NCBI GenBank assembly: GCA_964019055.1
Contig: OZ025208.1
Span: 7,208,039-7,272,038, forward strand
Source: Anthopleura xanthogrammica
Lineage: Eukaryota > Cnidaria > Anthozoa > Actiniaria > Actiniidae
Reading direction: 5' to 3'
DNA: 64,000 bases
The stretch's first letter is position 1. Each line of letters begins with the position of its first letter. Made by a program: the position numbers and the translations under genes. Under the pieces are notes generated by a model that saw only the letters and a list, made by a program, of their open reading frames with translations, made no database searches and was not told the DNA's origin. Of the stretch, positions 1 through 10,410 are shown piece by piece.

Positions 1-3000
1 GATCAAGGATTCTTTCTTGGAATACCAACGGGAGGGATCTGGATGGCGACTAGATCAGGTAAGATGTTTCGAGGATTTAGTCTATTTAGTTCTTCGATGA
101 GTTTTGTTGACCATGATGTTCGCTCAACCATCACTAAAATTTATATACATGCAACAAGTCTGTGAAGTAGGAAAATCATTTTTTCACTCGGGCTGGCGAA
201 GTCATTAATGACTTATGATGCTAATCATAGTTAATCCCCGCTATTGTTCTTCGAATTTAGGATAGGACAATGGAGTATTTCTTGATACCATCATTTGATC
301 TAATTTTAATTCGTATATGATAGGTGCTGCAACTCGACTTGGGGGTCGCTGCCTACACCCCATTGAAAGGAGCAAGTTATTTACCACTACCGAAAAAAAT
401 CAAAGACAAAAAAGCGGTGTTGAACATTCAAAACGATGACCAAAAATGCTTCCTGTGGTCAATATTGGCAGCGAAGCACCACGTTCATTGGAGTGATCAC
501 GCCAACCGCATCAACAATTACCGAAGGTATGAATCAGAATTAAATATGTCAGGAATCGAGTACCCCGTCAAGTTGGATCATATAAAGAAATTCGAAAATC
601 AGAACCTAGGAATAAGTATCAATGTGTTTGGGTATGAAGACGAAGAGCTCTTTCCATTATATATTACTAAGGAGAAGAAAGAAGTACATGCCAATTTATT
701 ACTATTTTCTAAAGACAACACCCGTCACTATTGTTTAATCAGAGATTTGGACCGGTTATTAGATAGTATGAGTAGAGATGGACATCGCATGTTTCACTGT
801 AGTTATTGTCTGCATGGCTTCGTCAAGCAAGATTTGTTGGAGGCTCACGAGCCTCATTGTAGTAAACACGGACCACAGAAAATCAGACTGCCTGACGAAG
901 ACCATACAACATTATCGTATACAGAGGTACAAAAACAGTTGAAAGTACCTTTTATCATTTATGCAGATTTTGAGTCGATTTTAGTTAACTGTAACGAACC
1001 ACAATTAGATAATAAACAAAGTTTCACTCAGAAAACACAACTGCACAAACCCAGTGGGTTTTGTTAACCGTCGTATCGACTGTTGAACACTATTGCTACC
1101 CCCCTGTTCTATACCGGGGGGAAGATTGTGTCGATAAATTCTTAGACTGTTTATTGGAAGAACAAATACAAATTGAGCAAATTTTAAAGGTATTCGTACC
1201 CATGGTAATTAGTGGAGAACAGGAGCGAGAATTTCAAGCAGCAACCCAGTGTCACATTTGTAACTTTGAATTGGGTGCGGACAGGGTGAGGGACCATGAT
1301 CATTTGACAGGGGTGTATAGGGGGGTGGCCCACAATGACTGTAACTTGAATTACAAGTTTACAGGAAAGATTCCCGTTGTTCTTCACAATTTGCGTGGGT
1401 ACGATTCGCATCTCATAATACGAGGCCTTGGAAAGCTCAAAGGGGAGAATATAAGTTGTATACCAAATAATGCGGAGAAGTACATTTCATTTTCAGTAGG
1501 AGATTTAGTGTTTATTGATTCACTACAATTTCTAAACAGCTCACTGGAAAAGTTAGTAGATAATCTAAGTAAGGGAGGTGCGGATAACTTTCGAATTTTG
1601 AAAAAGTATACTGATGATGACAAAGTACCTCTTTTACTACGCAAGGGGGTGTACCCCTATGAATATGTCGACAGTTTTGAAAGGTTTGAAGAACCCCAGC
1701 TGCCATCTCGTGATCGGTTTTACAGTTCAATGACGGGCAGCACTATTTCTGAAAGTGATTACGAGCATGCGCGACAGGTTTTTCAGACTTTTCACTGTCA
1801 GACCCTGGGTGACTATCATGACTTGTATTTAAAATCGGATGTTTTATTACTAGCGGATGTTTTCGAAAACTTTAGAGAAGTTTGTTTGGAATATTATGAA
1901 CTCGACCCAGGTCACTTTTACACCTCTCCAGGTCTTTCCTGGTTAGCATGTTTAAAGATGACAAGCGTTGAGCTTGAGCTCTTGACTGACCCCGATATGT
2001 ATCTGTTTGTGGAGGAAGGGTTGCGAGGTGGGATTTCGATGATTACGCATAGATATGCTAAAGCAAACAACCCCTATGTTGAAGGGTATGACCCTGAACA
2101 GGGGAATAAGTATCTTATGTACCAAGACGCGAATAACCTTTATGGGACAAGTATGGCGGAACCACTACCCACTAACAACTTTGGGTGGTTGAGTGACCCG
2201 GAAGTAGAAGAACTTCGTGAGAACCTCATGACCATTCCTGCATACGGAAGTGAGGGATACATTCTTGAAGTCGACCTCAACTACCCTTAAGAACTGCATG
2301 ACCTTCACAACGACTACCCCCTGGCCCCAGAAAGGCGAAAGGTCACAGAGGAAGTGCTCTCTCCCTACTGTCGGCAACTTCTTGAAGACCTACAACTCAA
2401 CCACACCCCCACAGACAAGCTGGTGCCCAACTTGAACGATAAGAAGCACTATATACTTCACTACCGTAACCTGCAACAGTATCTGTCCCTGGGAATGAAG
2501 TTAGAGAAAGTGCATCGTGTGTTGGGGTTTGACCAGTCACCCTGGCTCAAGACCTACATCGACTTCAATACAGAGAAGCGAAAGAATGCACGTAATGATT
2601 TTGAAAAAGACTTTTTCAAATTGATGAACAACAGTGTCTTTGGTAAGACCATGGAAAATTTGAGAAAGCGTGTCAATGTCAAACTAGTGAATACGGAAAA
2701 ACAACTCAAGAAACTAACAGCATCGCCTCTCTTCGACTACTTCAGAATCTTTGATGAAAACTTGGTGGCTGTCAACATGAAAAAACCCACCTTGTACCTC
2801 AACCGACCCATCTACGTGGGGTTCTGCATTTTAGACCTGTCAAAAACACTGATGTACGACTTTCATTACAATTACATCAAACAGAAATATGGCAACCAGG
2901 CCACCCTCCTGTTCACAGACACAGATTCCCTGTGTTACAGCATTGAGACGGAGGACATTTACCAAGACATGTACCAAGACATCGACTACTTTGACACCTC

Positions 3001-3400
3001 GGAGTACCCCACGAATCATTTTCTACACAGCACTCGAAATAAGAAAGTACTGGGAAAGATGAAAGATGAGACCCATGGTTTACCCATACAAGAATTTGTG
3101 GGTCTTCGCCCCAAGATGTATTCTCTTCGGTATGCAGAGGATGGTCGTGAGGTTGAGAAGAAAACCGCTAAAGGAATTTCGAAACAGGTGACCAAGCGGG
3201 ATATCAGACATGCCCACTATAGGGATTGTTTGTTTAAGCGAAAAAGAACCATGGCTAATATGACACAAATACGTAGTTATAAGCATCAGGTCTTTACGAT
3301 CAACTTAAACAAAGTAGGGCTTAGCCCCTATGATGACAAACGTCACATCTTAGAAGATGGTGTGACTACCTTAGCATACGGTCATTATAAGACCGGTTAA
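1..3400 (+). pseudogene. Polinton/Maverick-type family-B DNA polymerase, 5'-truncated by the window, disrupted
   Basis: Protein-primed-type family-B polymerase of a Polinton/Maverick-like element. The reading frame enters at base 2, is spliced from 58 to 324, runs to about 1060, shifts frame, runs to a TAA at 2288-2290, then continues in the same frame to 3400. Motifs seen in order: exonuclease YADFES near 960, HNLRGYDSH near 1386, the DPGHFYTSPGLSW block near 1907, Pol A-type DANNLYG near 2126, NNSVFGK near 2626 and Pol C-type DTDSLCY near 2919. All polymerase catalytic blocks survive; the lesions are one frameshift (about 1055-1075) and one nonsense codon in a conserved tyrosine-proline context. 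The element's integrase, ATPase and capsid genes would lie upstream, outside the window. Family call is from motifs and general similarity; I am confident of polymerase B, less so of the exact element class. Confidence 0.88.
59..323 (+). other. Spliceosomal intron in the polymerase gene
   Basis: The polymerase-like frame at 2-58 ends in GATCAG directly before GTAAGA and resumes at 324 after a TAG acceptor, phase 0 on both sides. The joined residues (GSGWRLDQ then VLQLDLG) fit the N-terminal spacing of this polymerase family. The interval between has stops in this frame. Inferred from sequence only, without transcript data. Confidence 0.7.
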
Positions 3401-4105
3401 CCATAACTGTTTAATTTCACTATTTCGATATATGTATAATTACAACTGTAAATACACATAATAGAATGCGTAAATAAAACACTTTGATATAGATTGCGTC
3501 TGATCTTTAATTTCTTTTTTTCTACAATTAAGCAAACAAGAAAAATGTGGCCCCAGTGGCCCTCTTTCTTTTGTTCTAGAACGCGGAATAAACGAGAAGA
3601 AGCAGCCCTGGTGGCCATGACGTCATAAAAACTTAGGTAATAATTTTTTTTCGTGAAAAAGTTGCAACAACAATAATTATTCTTAACGTGATAACAATAT
3701 ATCTAATGAAAAACTGTTATGCAAGAAAAAAAAAACTTAGTTCTTAATCCTTTCTTAGTAAAAAATGAAGTCGTGATTTTTCATGTAAAAATACATACAA
3801 TTCTTTCTCCTTCTCTTCGAGTAAGAAAAATGAAGTTGTTATTTTTCTTATTTAAAAATTGTTGTCTCAATCTTCTTTTTGGTTAATACAAAAATGAAGT
3901 CATGGTCTTTCAGGGATGTTAAAACTTTCGTTTTTCATGTCGCGATTTTTTTCATGAGTTAAAAAAAAATATTATTTTCTTGCTTGCTCTCGTGATACGA
4001 AAATAAAGTTGTAATTTTTGTCACGTCAAAAACCCTCGTCAAAAACAATTTCATGTTCCTTTTTTTTTTTCGTGGAAGATATATTGACATTTCAATCATC
4101 TGTGT
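3401..4105. repeat. AT-rich intergenic stretch with degenerate direct repeats
   Basis: No gene seen. From about 3760 to 4020 a short block recurs imperfectly every 65-70 bp: an AAAAATGAAGT(C/T)(G/A)T core followed by a TTTTTC run and a poly-A-rich tail (near 3763, 3830, 3890 and 4000). It separates the polymerase from the two downstream genes and may hold promoter sequence. Confidence 0.5.
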
Positions 4106-4108
4106 TGT

Positions 4109-4118
4109 GTATAAAAAG
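4109..4118 (+). promoter_or_regulatory. TATA box for the basic-protein/Fic gene pair
   Basis: GTATAAAAAGG lies about 38 bp upstream of the ATG at 4150, a spacing suited to a short 5' leader. It is the only clear TATA element upstream of this pair. Whether the Fic gene shares the transcript is unknown. Confidence 0.5.
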
Positions 4119-4149
4119 GCTTGTATGTTCGAATGCATTCCATTTCATT

Positions 4150-4473
4150 ATGAATGTTTCAAAGGAGCAATATCTTTTACCTCTCGCAACAAATAGACAA
4201 GAAAGAAATATGACACTAGAGATGTGGAGGGATTTGATCAAGTGTGTTAGTAAGATAACACGACATATCTTTAAAGAAGGTCTCACTCCAAGAAAGAAAT
4301 TAGCAAAACGAATCAAGAAGTCGAGAACAGCTGGTATAAAAGGGAAAAAGTCTAAGATAGATGTATTCGGAAAACCCATAACCAAAAAAGTGTTCAAGAA
4401 AAGATTCATTAACAGACCATTAGGTGCGAAGATTGGAACACGAATGCCAAATCTCAAAACAAAGGGAAAATGA
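4150..4473 (+). CDS. Small highly basic protein of a Polinton-like element, unknown function
   Basis: A 107-residue protein starting at the ATG at 4150, chosen because the TATA box sits just upstream; the open frame extends further 5' without a better start. The first 50 residues are mixed. The C-terminal half is very rich in lysine and arginine (blocks such as RKKLAKRIKKSRT and KKVFKKRF) with several glycines and prolines. No known domain recognised. High charge suggests nucleic-acid binding, for example a condensing or core protein of a virus-like particle, but that is inference. It ends 18 bases before the Fic gene on the same strand, so the two may be co-transcribed. Intact, unlike the polymerase beside it. 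Confidence 0.6.
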   Translation: MNVSKEQYLLPLATNRQERNMTLEMWRDLIKCVSKITRHIFKEGLTPRKKLAKRIKKSRTAGIKGKKSKIDVFGKPITKKVFKKRFINRPLGAKIGTRMPNLKTKGK

Positions 4474-4491
4474 AATATTTATTCCCATAAT

Positions 4492-5280
4492 ATGGATGGT
4501 GTGGATATCTTTTTACGACAACAGGTGAGTCGTCTCAAACCACAAATACATCAGGAACTGTTCAAGCGTTACTTGTGTCGATCGATAAGTCAAGAAGATT
4601 TGGGAATGATTGATGTGTTGGTGGTTGAACAAATACTTCAAGGAAAATCTAGAAACGTCGAGACTTTACAGTATCAAGACGCCTTGGGGTTTGTGAAAGC
4701 TTACCAGTATCTTCATGAGCTGAGTCAATGTGATGATGCTGGGTTATTAGACAACAATGTAATATTGGAAGTTCATAGGATCCTCATGAATCATCGAAGT
4801 CATCTATGTACGGTTGGAAAGTTCAGTACGAGAGATAGGGTGGTAGAGTTTGAAGGAAAGCTCCATTTTTATCCCAATCCCTGGGATATGGAAGAAACAA
4901 TGCAGAGGTTGATCGACGAGTATAACCACCGCTGGTTTACTGTAAACTACCTTCGAACTGTAGATAGTAGGAAAGCTGTAGAAGATTTAGTTCACCTAAC
5001 CGCGTGGTTGGTCTATAAGGTTTTAGATCTACACCCTTTTGGAGATGGGAATGGAAGAACTATTCGTCTTTTATACACTTACATAATGGAATCCTATGGG
5101 TTCCCTTTTCCTGTCTCGCCATTGTTATGTAGCAAGGATGAAAACAAGCATTATATCTGGTGTCAGATCCTATTGGACATCAGATTCACGGGGAATTTAG
5201 AGAAACTAGAATATTGCATGATTCATTCCATGCACATATCTTATGAAGAATATAAGTTCCTCAATAAAATACTTGATTGA
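4492..5280 (+). CDS. Fic-domain protein (putative AMP/nucleotidyl transferase)
   Basis: A 262-residue intact protein. Fic enzymes transfer AMP or another phosphate-linked group from a nucleotide to a hydroxyl side chain of a target protein. The signature HPFGDGNGRTIR lies near residues 183-194 and keeps the catalytic His, the anion-binding GNGR loop and the following Arg. Upstream, GKFSTRDRVVEFEGKLHFYP (residues about 105-124) fits the beta-flap that positions targets, and an N-terminal all-helical segment precedes it. I see no clean [S/T]xxxE[G/N] inhibitory helix; SRNVET near residue 63 is the nearest match and lacks the final G/N, so regulation is unclear. No signal peptide or membrane segment. 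It follows the basic protein by 18 bases. A Fic gene next to a Polinton polymerase suggests captured cargo acting on host signalling, which is inference. Confidence 0.88.
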   Translation: MDGVDIFLRQQVSRLKPQIHQELFKRYLCRSISQEDLGMIDVLVVEQILQGKSRNVETLQYQDALGFVKAYQYLHELSQCDDAGLLDNNVILEVHRILMNHRSHLCTVGKFSTRDRVVEFEGKLHFYPNPWDMEETMQRLIDEYNHRWFTVNYLRTVDSRKAVEDLVHLTAWLVYKVLDLHPFGDGNGRTIRLLYTYIMESYGFPFPVSPLLCSKDENKHYIWCQILLDIRFTGNLEKLEYCMIHSMHISYEEYKFLNKILD

Positions 5281-5694
5281 AATAGATTTTTGTATTATTC
5301 ACTCGATCTCATTCTCTCATTCTATGTCATATGGCGCCAGTTGTAGGCTCATCGTGATAACATGGACAATTTCTATCCTAAAAATGTCCAGATTATCGGA
5401 ATTGTCCTGGGTTTTATTCTAAAATCGTGATAATAAGGACAATTTTTATGTGAAAATGTCCCGATTATCAAAATTGTCCCGGCTTTTATCCTAAATCGTG
5501 ATAACAAGGACAATTTTTCTTCAAAAATGTCCCGATGTCCTTATGATAGTACTAAAAATGTCCCGGTTTTGTTTTAAAATAGTGATAATAAGGACAATTT
5601 TTATTCAAAAATGTTGCGATTATCGGAATTGTCCCGGTTTTATTCTAAAATCGTGATAACAAGGACAATTTTTATTCAAAAATGTCCCGAGCAC
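5281..5694. repeat. Imperfect ~75-bp tandem repeats with internal inverted symmetry
   Basis: From about 5355 to 5690, units repeat four to five times. Each contains TCGTGATAACAAGGACAA, an AT run, AAAAATGTCCCGATTATC and GGAATTGTCCCGGTTTTATT. GGACAATTTTT and AAAAATGTCC are near-inverse, so each unit can fold. The last unit supplies the ATG of the next ORF. 5281-5354 shows nothing further. Confidence 0.75.
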
Positions 5695-5894
5695 CAAAAA
5701 GCTCTGGTCTTGGTACTGAAACACACAAACAAAAGGACTTTTATAAAGTATATTATGAATACCAAGTAGTCATAATGTCATTACGATACCCTAAAGATTG
5801 CCCTGTTCCAAGATGTTTTAAAACAAATTTAGTAAAACTTTCGAATCATTTAGCAGATGTACATTTTTTGAGTAGTGAAGAAAGAAAACCCTAG
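5682..5894 (+). CDS. Small single C2H2 zinc-finger protein
   Basis: A 70-residue ORF. CPVPRCFKTNLVKLSNHLADVH (residues about 44-65) gives C-x4-C and two histidines in C2H2 spacing. The ATG lies inside the last unit of the upstream tandem repeat, so the first residues derive from repeat sequence; an internal Met (residue 32, MSLRYPKDC) is an alternative start. It could also be an exon of a larger gene. Similar one-finger ORFs are common near Polinton-type elements; that association is recollection, not tested here. Confidence 0.45.
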   Translation: MSRAPKSSGLGTETHKQKDFYKVYYEYQVVIMSLRYPKDCPVPRCFKTNLVKLSNHLADVHFLSSEERKP

Positions 5895-6704
5895 AAGGTT
5901 TCTTTGATCTAGCTAGTTGCAGTGAACTATTTGCATAATTAGAAATGGTTAGCTCGTGTTTTCATTGTACATGTGTCTTGAAAATCACACAAGTTTTCAA
6001 ACTATTTAGCAATCACACGTTGATCACTTATCGTTAACACTTAAGTTAGTTTCTTTTTCCCCTATCCATATATTATTTCTTTCGTATATAAGATTTAGTT
6101 CGTATCTTTATGTTCTAAAATTCGTATGTCACCGATGAGTTTATTTAGTTATGTTAATAGAAATCATTTGGTTTAAGAAATCTCTGGTATGGTTTAATCA
6201 AATGTGTACGGAGACAAAAACAGCGGGAAAAGCTACACTACATTTCGTACGGTGTTATTTGGTACTCTGCGTAGCGACCGGCCAAACCGGTATGGACCGG
6301 TGATCTAAAAATTAGCGATGATAAACAAACAAAGAGCTCATCAAATCTTGGTCACATCCATCGAATGAATAAACACGAGTGATATGGAAAAAAACTTTTG
6401 ACAACTTTAGTACCTTGGTAGCTAAATAAAACTCCAACTGAATTCAGAAATATGCTAAATACACAAAAGCTAAAAGCAACTAAAAGAGATTCATAAGACA
6501 TACTTGGTATGATTTCGAATTGGATAATCGTTTAGGATTGCTAAATCATAGTACGATAAAGAGAATTCATGGCGCGTGCCTCATTGTTTGAAGACAAATA
6601 AATACGTAAAATACAAATCAGAATGGTTGAAACACGAGTGACTTACCAAATGGGCGAAAAAGGAAAAAGAGATATTTTTCATAGATAATCCAGAATTCAT
6701 GGAA
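5895..6704. other. Intergenic, no gene recognised
   Basis: AT-rich sequence without a convincing ORF, repeat or element end. A CCGGCCAAACCGGTATGGACCGG cluster near 6279-6301 is locally GC-rich and partly palindromic. Confidence 0.5.
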
Positions 6705-6776
6705 GACCTTATGGTGTAATGGGTATCACATCTGATTCCAGATCAGAAGATTATGGGTTCGATTCCCATTAAGGTC
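6705..6776 (+). tRNA. tRNA-Trp (anticodon CCA)
   Basis: A 72-base cloverleaf. The acceptor stem GACCTTA/TAAGGTC is fully paired. The D arm opens with GTG/CAC and has a GGG loop. The anticodon stem TCTGA/TCAGA is fully paired with loop TTCCAGA, giving anticodon CCA (Trp). The T arm ATGGG-TTCGATT-CCCAT is canonical and contains a perfect B box GGTTCGATTCC. The A box (TGGTGTAATGG) is acceptable. CCA is not encoded. There is no T4 run immediately downstream, only TTTC near 6783. It resembles animal nuclear tRNA-Trp with changes in the acceptor and T stems. It lies 0.8 kb beyond the zinc-finger ORF of the Polinton-like block; whether it belongs to that element or to the host is open. Confidence 0.85.
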
Positions 6777-7145
6777 ATATATACTTTCTCTAAAACATAA
6801 AGAAATATTTCCAGTGATATTAAAACATGAAAATCTGAAAATTTATTCAATATTGATTTCGACAAATCCAAGATGAACATCGTGTGTTGGTGGAAACAAT
6901 AGTTGAAAAGTGTCTTACATTAGAGTCACGGAAAACCTCAAGATCAGCCCTACCCCCAAGGGCCCATGAAATTCGAACATGATGTCTGCCTTATTGCGTC
7001 ATAATGGTGCAATCCTACAATCTAAAAATAGATATGACTCTAACGCTGACCACCCCCTCCCCCTACGGGCCGGGAGAGGGGCCCGGGGAGAGCACCGACC
7101 TGCTCCGGCCTGCTCCGGAGCACAAGTGGCGTAGAATTGGTACTC
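6777..7145. other. Intergenic, GC-rich island near 7050-7130
   Basis: No gene supported. 7050-7130 holds GC-rich, partly palindromic sequence (GGGCCGGGAGAGGGGCCC; CTGCTCCGGCCTGCTCCGGAG). It may mark the end of the Polinton-like block, but no terminal inverted repeat was identified. Confidence 0.4.
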
Positions 7146-8584
7146 TTATACTACTTAGCAATTTCACTTTTCGTCCCCGAATAAGCTTACACATATCAAG
7201 AAAAGAAACATTATTTACTAATAAATTCCAACCGTTGTTTTTAAAACAATACTCCAGTTTCACATTCGGTGGAAACCGCTGTTTTTGAAGAACACAGACT
7301 CATTTGCAAAGGCTTAGCCTCGTTTATGAGTCATCTATTCAAATACACCATTAAAAGTCCGTGGGATTGGTATTATTCAACTTGCACATTCTTTACATTA
7401 CAGTTGGCTGTTGCTAATGATTTGCAAAAGTCAACCGTAATGTAAAGAATGTGTAAGTTGAACAATACCAATGTTTTAAAATCCCACGGACCTTTAATAA
7501 CGTCGTTGAATAGATGACTTATAAACGAGGCTAAGCCTGTGCAAATGAGTCTGTGGTCTTCAAAAACAGCGGTTTCCATCGAATGTGAAACTGGTGTATT
7601 CACTCGTTTTCACCAGCCCTTCTATGGTCTGCTAGCTTGTTGTGTTTTTCTGCTCGAATATAAGGTCAGAAATATATGTACAGATATAACGACAATAACA
7701 TTCATTATGACGTCATCAACCTTCAGGTCAATGGCGTTGTTTGATTGTTGCAGACTGATGGATGTGTACGAGTGGGTCCACAGGCAGCCCAAGCTTGGAA
7801 TTCCTAAATTTAGCATAAATATCAGTAATAAAATACGTGTAGTCTATCCGAACCTTCCAATCCGCTACTGACTCTGAAGAAGTTTGCTTATTATCCAAAC
7901 CTGGAAGTACCGAAAACATGTAAAGATTTTTGGGGAAAAACATAAATTTCGCGTCTTTTTGAGTGTTCAACAGCCTCAGTCGTGTTTTATAAGAAAACAG
8001 AACATAGCCAATCCTGATCTTTTTGCTTTATCTAATAGATTTTGTCGAAAAAAGTGAGAAAAATACACAAAAAGTATGTTGTTTTTGAGCGCGCGCACAC
8101 ACGTCTACGCCATCAAAAAATTAAAAACCAAACGAATTTGGATGCTAAAAATAGCCCAACCGGGAATTCACATCGCGCGCGTTTCCCTCTCTTATTTGTG
8201 CTCTCTTGTTAAACAGTATAGTTTGTTAAACCATTTATTGAATTTCCATTTTTCGCTTTACAAGATGACAAAAAGCTAGAGAACTCAAAATTTTAACAAA
8301 CAAGCATTACTTTGTATACACGGAGAGTTTTTCCAGTAATTACTCCTTAACAAGTAAATGATAAATGATTAAAGCCAAGGTGATCAAAAGTATTGGTTAA
8401 CAAACTGAACTGTGCTACCTAATAATCAAGTTTTATCAAGGCTTAACTCAAATGCCAGTCTGACTTACAGAATACAATAAATGCAATATCAAAGTAGTCA
8501 ATATACCATTAGGTATATTGACTACACTACAAGAGAATCTCAGGATCCCCCTAGGGGGGAGGGGGCTGCGTCATGATGTGGACT
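7146..8584. repeat. Peptide-locus repeat, copy A (sequence 3' of the peptide gene)
   Basis: Closely matches 43029-44060 (copy B) and 46359-47492 (copy C), and in part 60063-60240 (copy D). Landmarks include the CTTTTCGTCCCCGAATA start, TGACGTCATCAACCTTCAGG near 7708, the AGCGCGCGCACAC stretch near 8087 and the ATTAAAGCCAAGGTGATC stretch near 8367. A minus-strand AATAAA complement near 8233 could serve as polyadenylation signal for the minus-strand gene. ORFs in this block are not conserved as protein and are not annotated. Confidence 0.85.
7251..7597. mobile_element. Foldback MITE, 347 bp
   Basis: Two arms of about 150 bp (for example CGCTGTTTTTGAAGA near 7277 and TCTTCAAAAACAGCG near 7557) flank a short centre near 7405-7430. 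Ends are ACTCCAGTTTCACA and TGTGAAACTGGTGT. Copies B (43095) and C (46455) have the uninterrupted site CAATTCACTCG, so the insertion is bounded exactly and duplicated AT. No coding capacity. Superfamily not assigned. Confidence 0.85.
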
Positions 8585-8842
8585 TCAAGGTGTTGGAGAC
8601 AAGCCAGCAGCTACACAGGCCATCATGCAAACTCCTTGTGCACCATTGCAGGCCAAGATGGCGGCCGGTACAGCAGCTCCACCAGTGGTCACACCAGCAG
8701 TTCCTCCAGCAGCGGCGCAACAGGCAACCCAGACTGCGTTACAGCCAGTTTGACAGATACCATAAGCAACAAGACCAGCATCAGTATCTTGAGGCGGCAT
8801 GAAAAGGAGCACCAACACGACAACAAGTTTGATACCATTCAT
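8585..8842 (-). CDS. Secreted cysteine-rich peptide precursor, copy A
   Basis: An 85-residue precursor. Residues 1-23 form a signal peptide (hydrophobic VVVLVLLF core, cleavage likely after DTDAG). The mature part starts with AYGICQTGCNAVWVACC, continues through an Ala/Gly-rich stretch and ends in CMMACVAAG and SPTP. It keeps the CxxxC, CC, C and CxxxC pattern of copies B and C, but a Leu/Ser pair replaces the last Cys of copy C and Gly replaces an Ala before AQGVC. Copies B-D begin MKI; here the start is MNGI. The pattern recalls small Cys/Ala/Gly-rich proteins labelled zygote-specific class V in some databases (recollection, moderate at best). Function unknown. A splice acceptor (ATCAAG, minus strand) may lie just upstream of the ATG. 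Confidence 0.75.
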   Translation of the reverse strand: MNGIKLVVVLVLLFMPPQDTDAGLVAYGICQTGCNAVWVACCAAAGGTAGVTTGGAAVPAAILACNGAQGVCMMACVAAGLSPTP

Positions 8843-9157
8843 GTCGTACTTTCAACTTGATCTCAATTGTACCTAACGTAAATACGAAAAAATATGTCAT
8901 GTTAATATCTTATAATTTATAAAAATTAAAAAAAAAAAATATATATATAGCTTTTGAAAGTAATGAGTGCTTTTGGTGCTTTCTTTTTCCTAGGCCTCGA
9001 TTGTTTGATTCCCAAGAACGTTTTCCATTGTCTGTTCAAAGCTTGGAGCTGATCATGTTGGCAGGTTTCCAAGAAACCACGTGAAAAAATATCAAGATTT
9101 CCAAGAATTTAATAATGTTGAAAGATAACACTAGCTCATGGAAAGAGAAATACTTAA
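8843..9157. repeat. Peptide-locus upstream block, copy A, up to a TTAA insertion site
   Basis: Closely matches 62001-62315 in copy D, including the TATATATATAGCTTTTGAAAG run and TTGGAGCTGATCATGTTGG. It is cut by the large TTAA element at 9158 and continues at 17347. It should contain the promoter of the minus-strand peptide gene; no clear TATA assignment made. Confidence 0.8.
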
Positions 9158-9890
9158 GAGCGACTGTCAGTAAGCACCAGACATAGAGTGGCAAAAGTCG
9201 ATTCATCGATTTTGTTCATATTTGGCAGTTAGATACCCTATCATGTTATAAGAACTCCTGTGGACTTAGTTTTTAAAAATTTGTTTTCGTTTGGGAGAAA
9301 TTTGAATTATTATGCGAGGAGGCAAATATGCTAATTCGACGACTCTGAAATAGAGACCACTCGGCGATCTCGTGCACTCAAATACAAACAATATTTAACC
9401 TTTATAACCTAATAATCTTTAAATATGCTATCTCTATATGCCTCATAGCGTATTTCAGACTTGTAGCTTTAACGATGAATTTTTGGCAGAATTTTGTTCA
9501 GGACACAGTTTTCATGAGCTAAACAATACCCTCAAAACAGCCGCGAATTAAACTATGTTCGATATAACGTAATAGTTTGATATTCACTGTGTGTGAAGAT
9601 AAGATAATTTCTCAAAACACTGCTGAAAAAAATTTCTAGGTTTTTGTGTTTTGAAGTTGCTACAGTCGATCAAAGTTGCCTAAATTGGCTGTTTTTTGAC
9701 GATCATTTTTGCATAATTAGCAACGATAATAAGCGTCAAAACAATAATAATATTTGCAACAATCTTGTATAAACCGTATTTAACATCAGCAATGAGTCAA
9801 TTTGTATTCCTTATTGTAGTTAGAGCAATATTTATTCCAACTCGATATAAATCATGTATTTTCCGGGTTGTGATCGTTTTGTTTACATAC
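9158..9890 (+). repeat. Left terminal inverted repeat of the TTAA element
   Basis: Reverse complement of about 16608-17342 over most of its length, including GAGTGCACGAGATCGCCG (right copy) against CGGCGATCTCGTGCACTC (left copy). The two arms differ by scattered substitutions and a small indel near 9187-9195. Confidence 0.85.
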
Positions 9891-10410
9891 AAAGCCAATT
9901 ATATCCGTGTGCGAGTGTTACTAAAAAGGCACGACTCTTAGATACTGCCCTTTGAAATACTAAAATGAATCTGATAGAGTCATAAAAAATATTATACAAT
10001 GAGACTCACAACACAACTCACAGACTTCAATATAGAAAAATTGTATAATAGTAGAATAGAATAGTAGTAGTGTTTTTGGATAGAAGATAGATATACCGGT
10101 AGTTGTTCTTTGAGAGCAGTTTGTTTATTATCCCATCTATAAAGTCTACAAAATGAAATTTACAAGATAATGACCGATCTTTTGTCTGATAAAAAACTCC
10201 AGTATAAATGTTTTATTTTATATCTTTTGTAAGAAACGAAACACAGGTTTGTGTTTATTTTAGCAACTTGTCATATAATGCGATACTTATATAAACAAAT
10301 AATACAGTAATTCTAATGTATTAATAGTGCCCAGTATTGAATTTGATTGATAGCCAATAATTAATAAATCATGTTCAGAGCCTAAGTTAGATAAAAACAG
10401 CAAGGACAAC
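9891..10410. other. 5' region of the TTAA-element gene
   Basis: AT-rich, no ORF supported. Probably holds the promoter and leader of the gene that follows. A GAATAGAATAGTAGTAG stretch lies near 10053. Confidence 0.4.

Noticed and set aside
6705..6776. tRNA as a suppressor that could read the stop in the polymerase
   Set aside because: The anticodon is CCA and reads TGG, whereas the polymerase stop is TAA.
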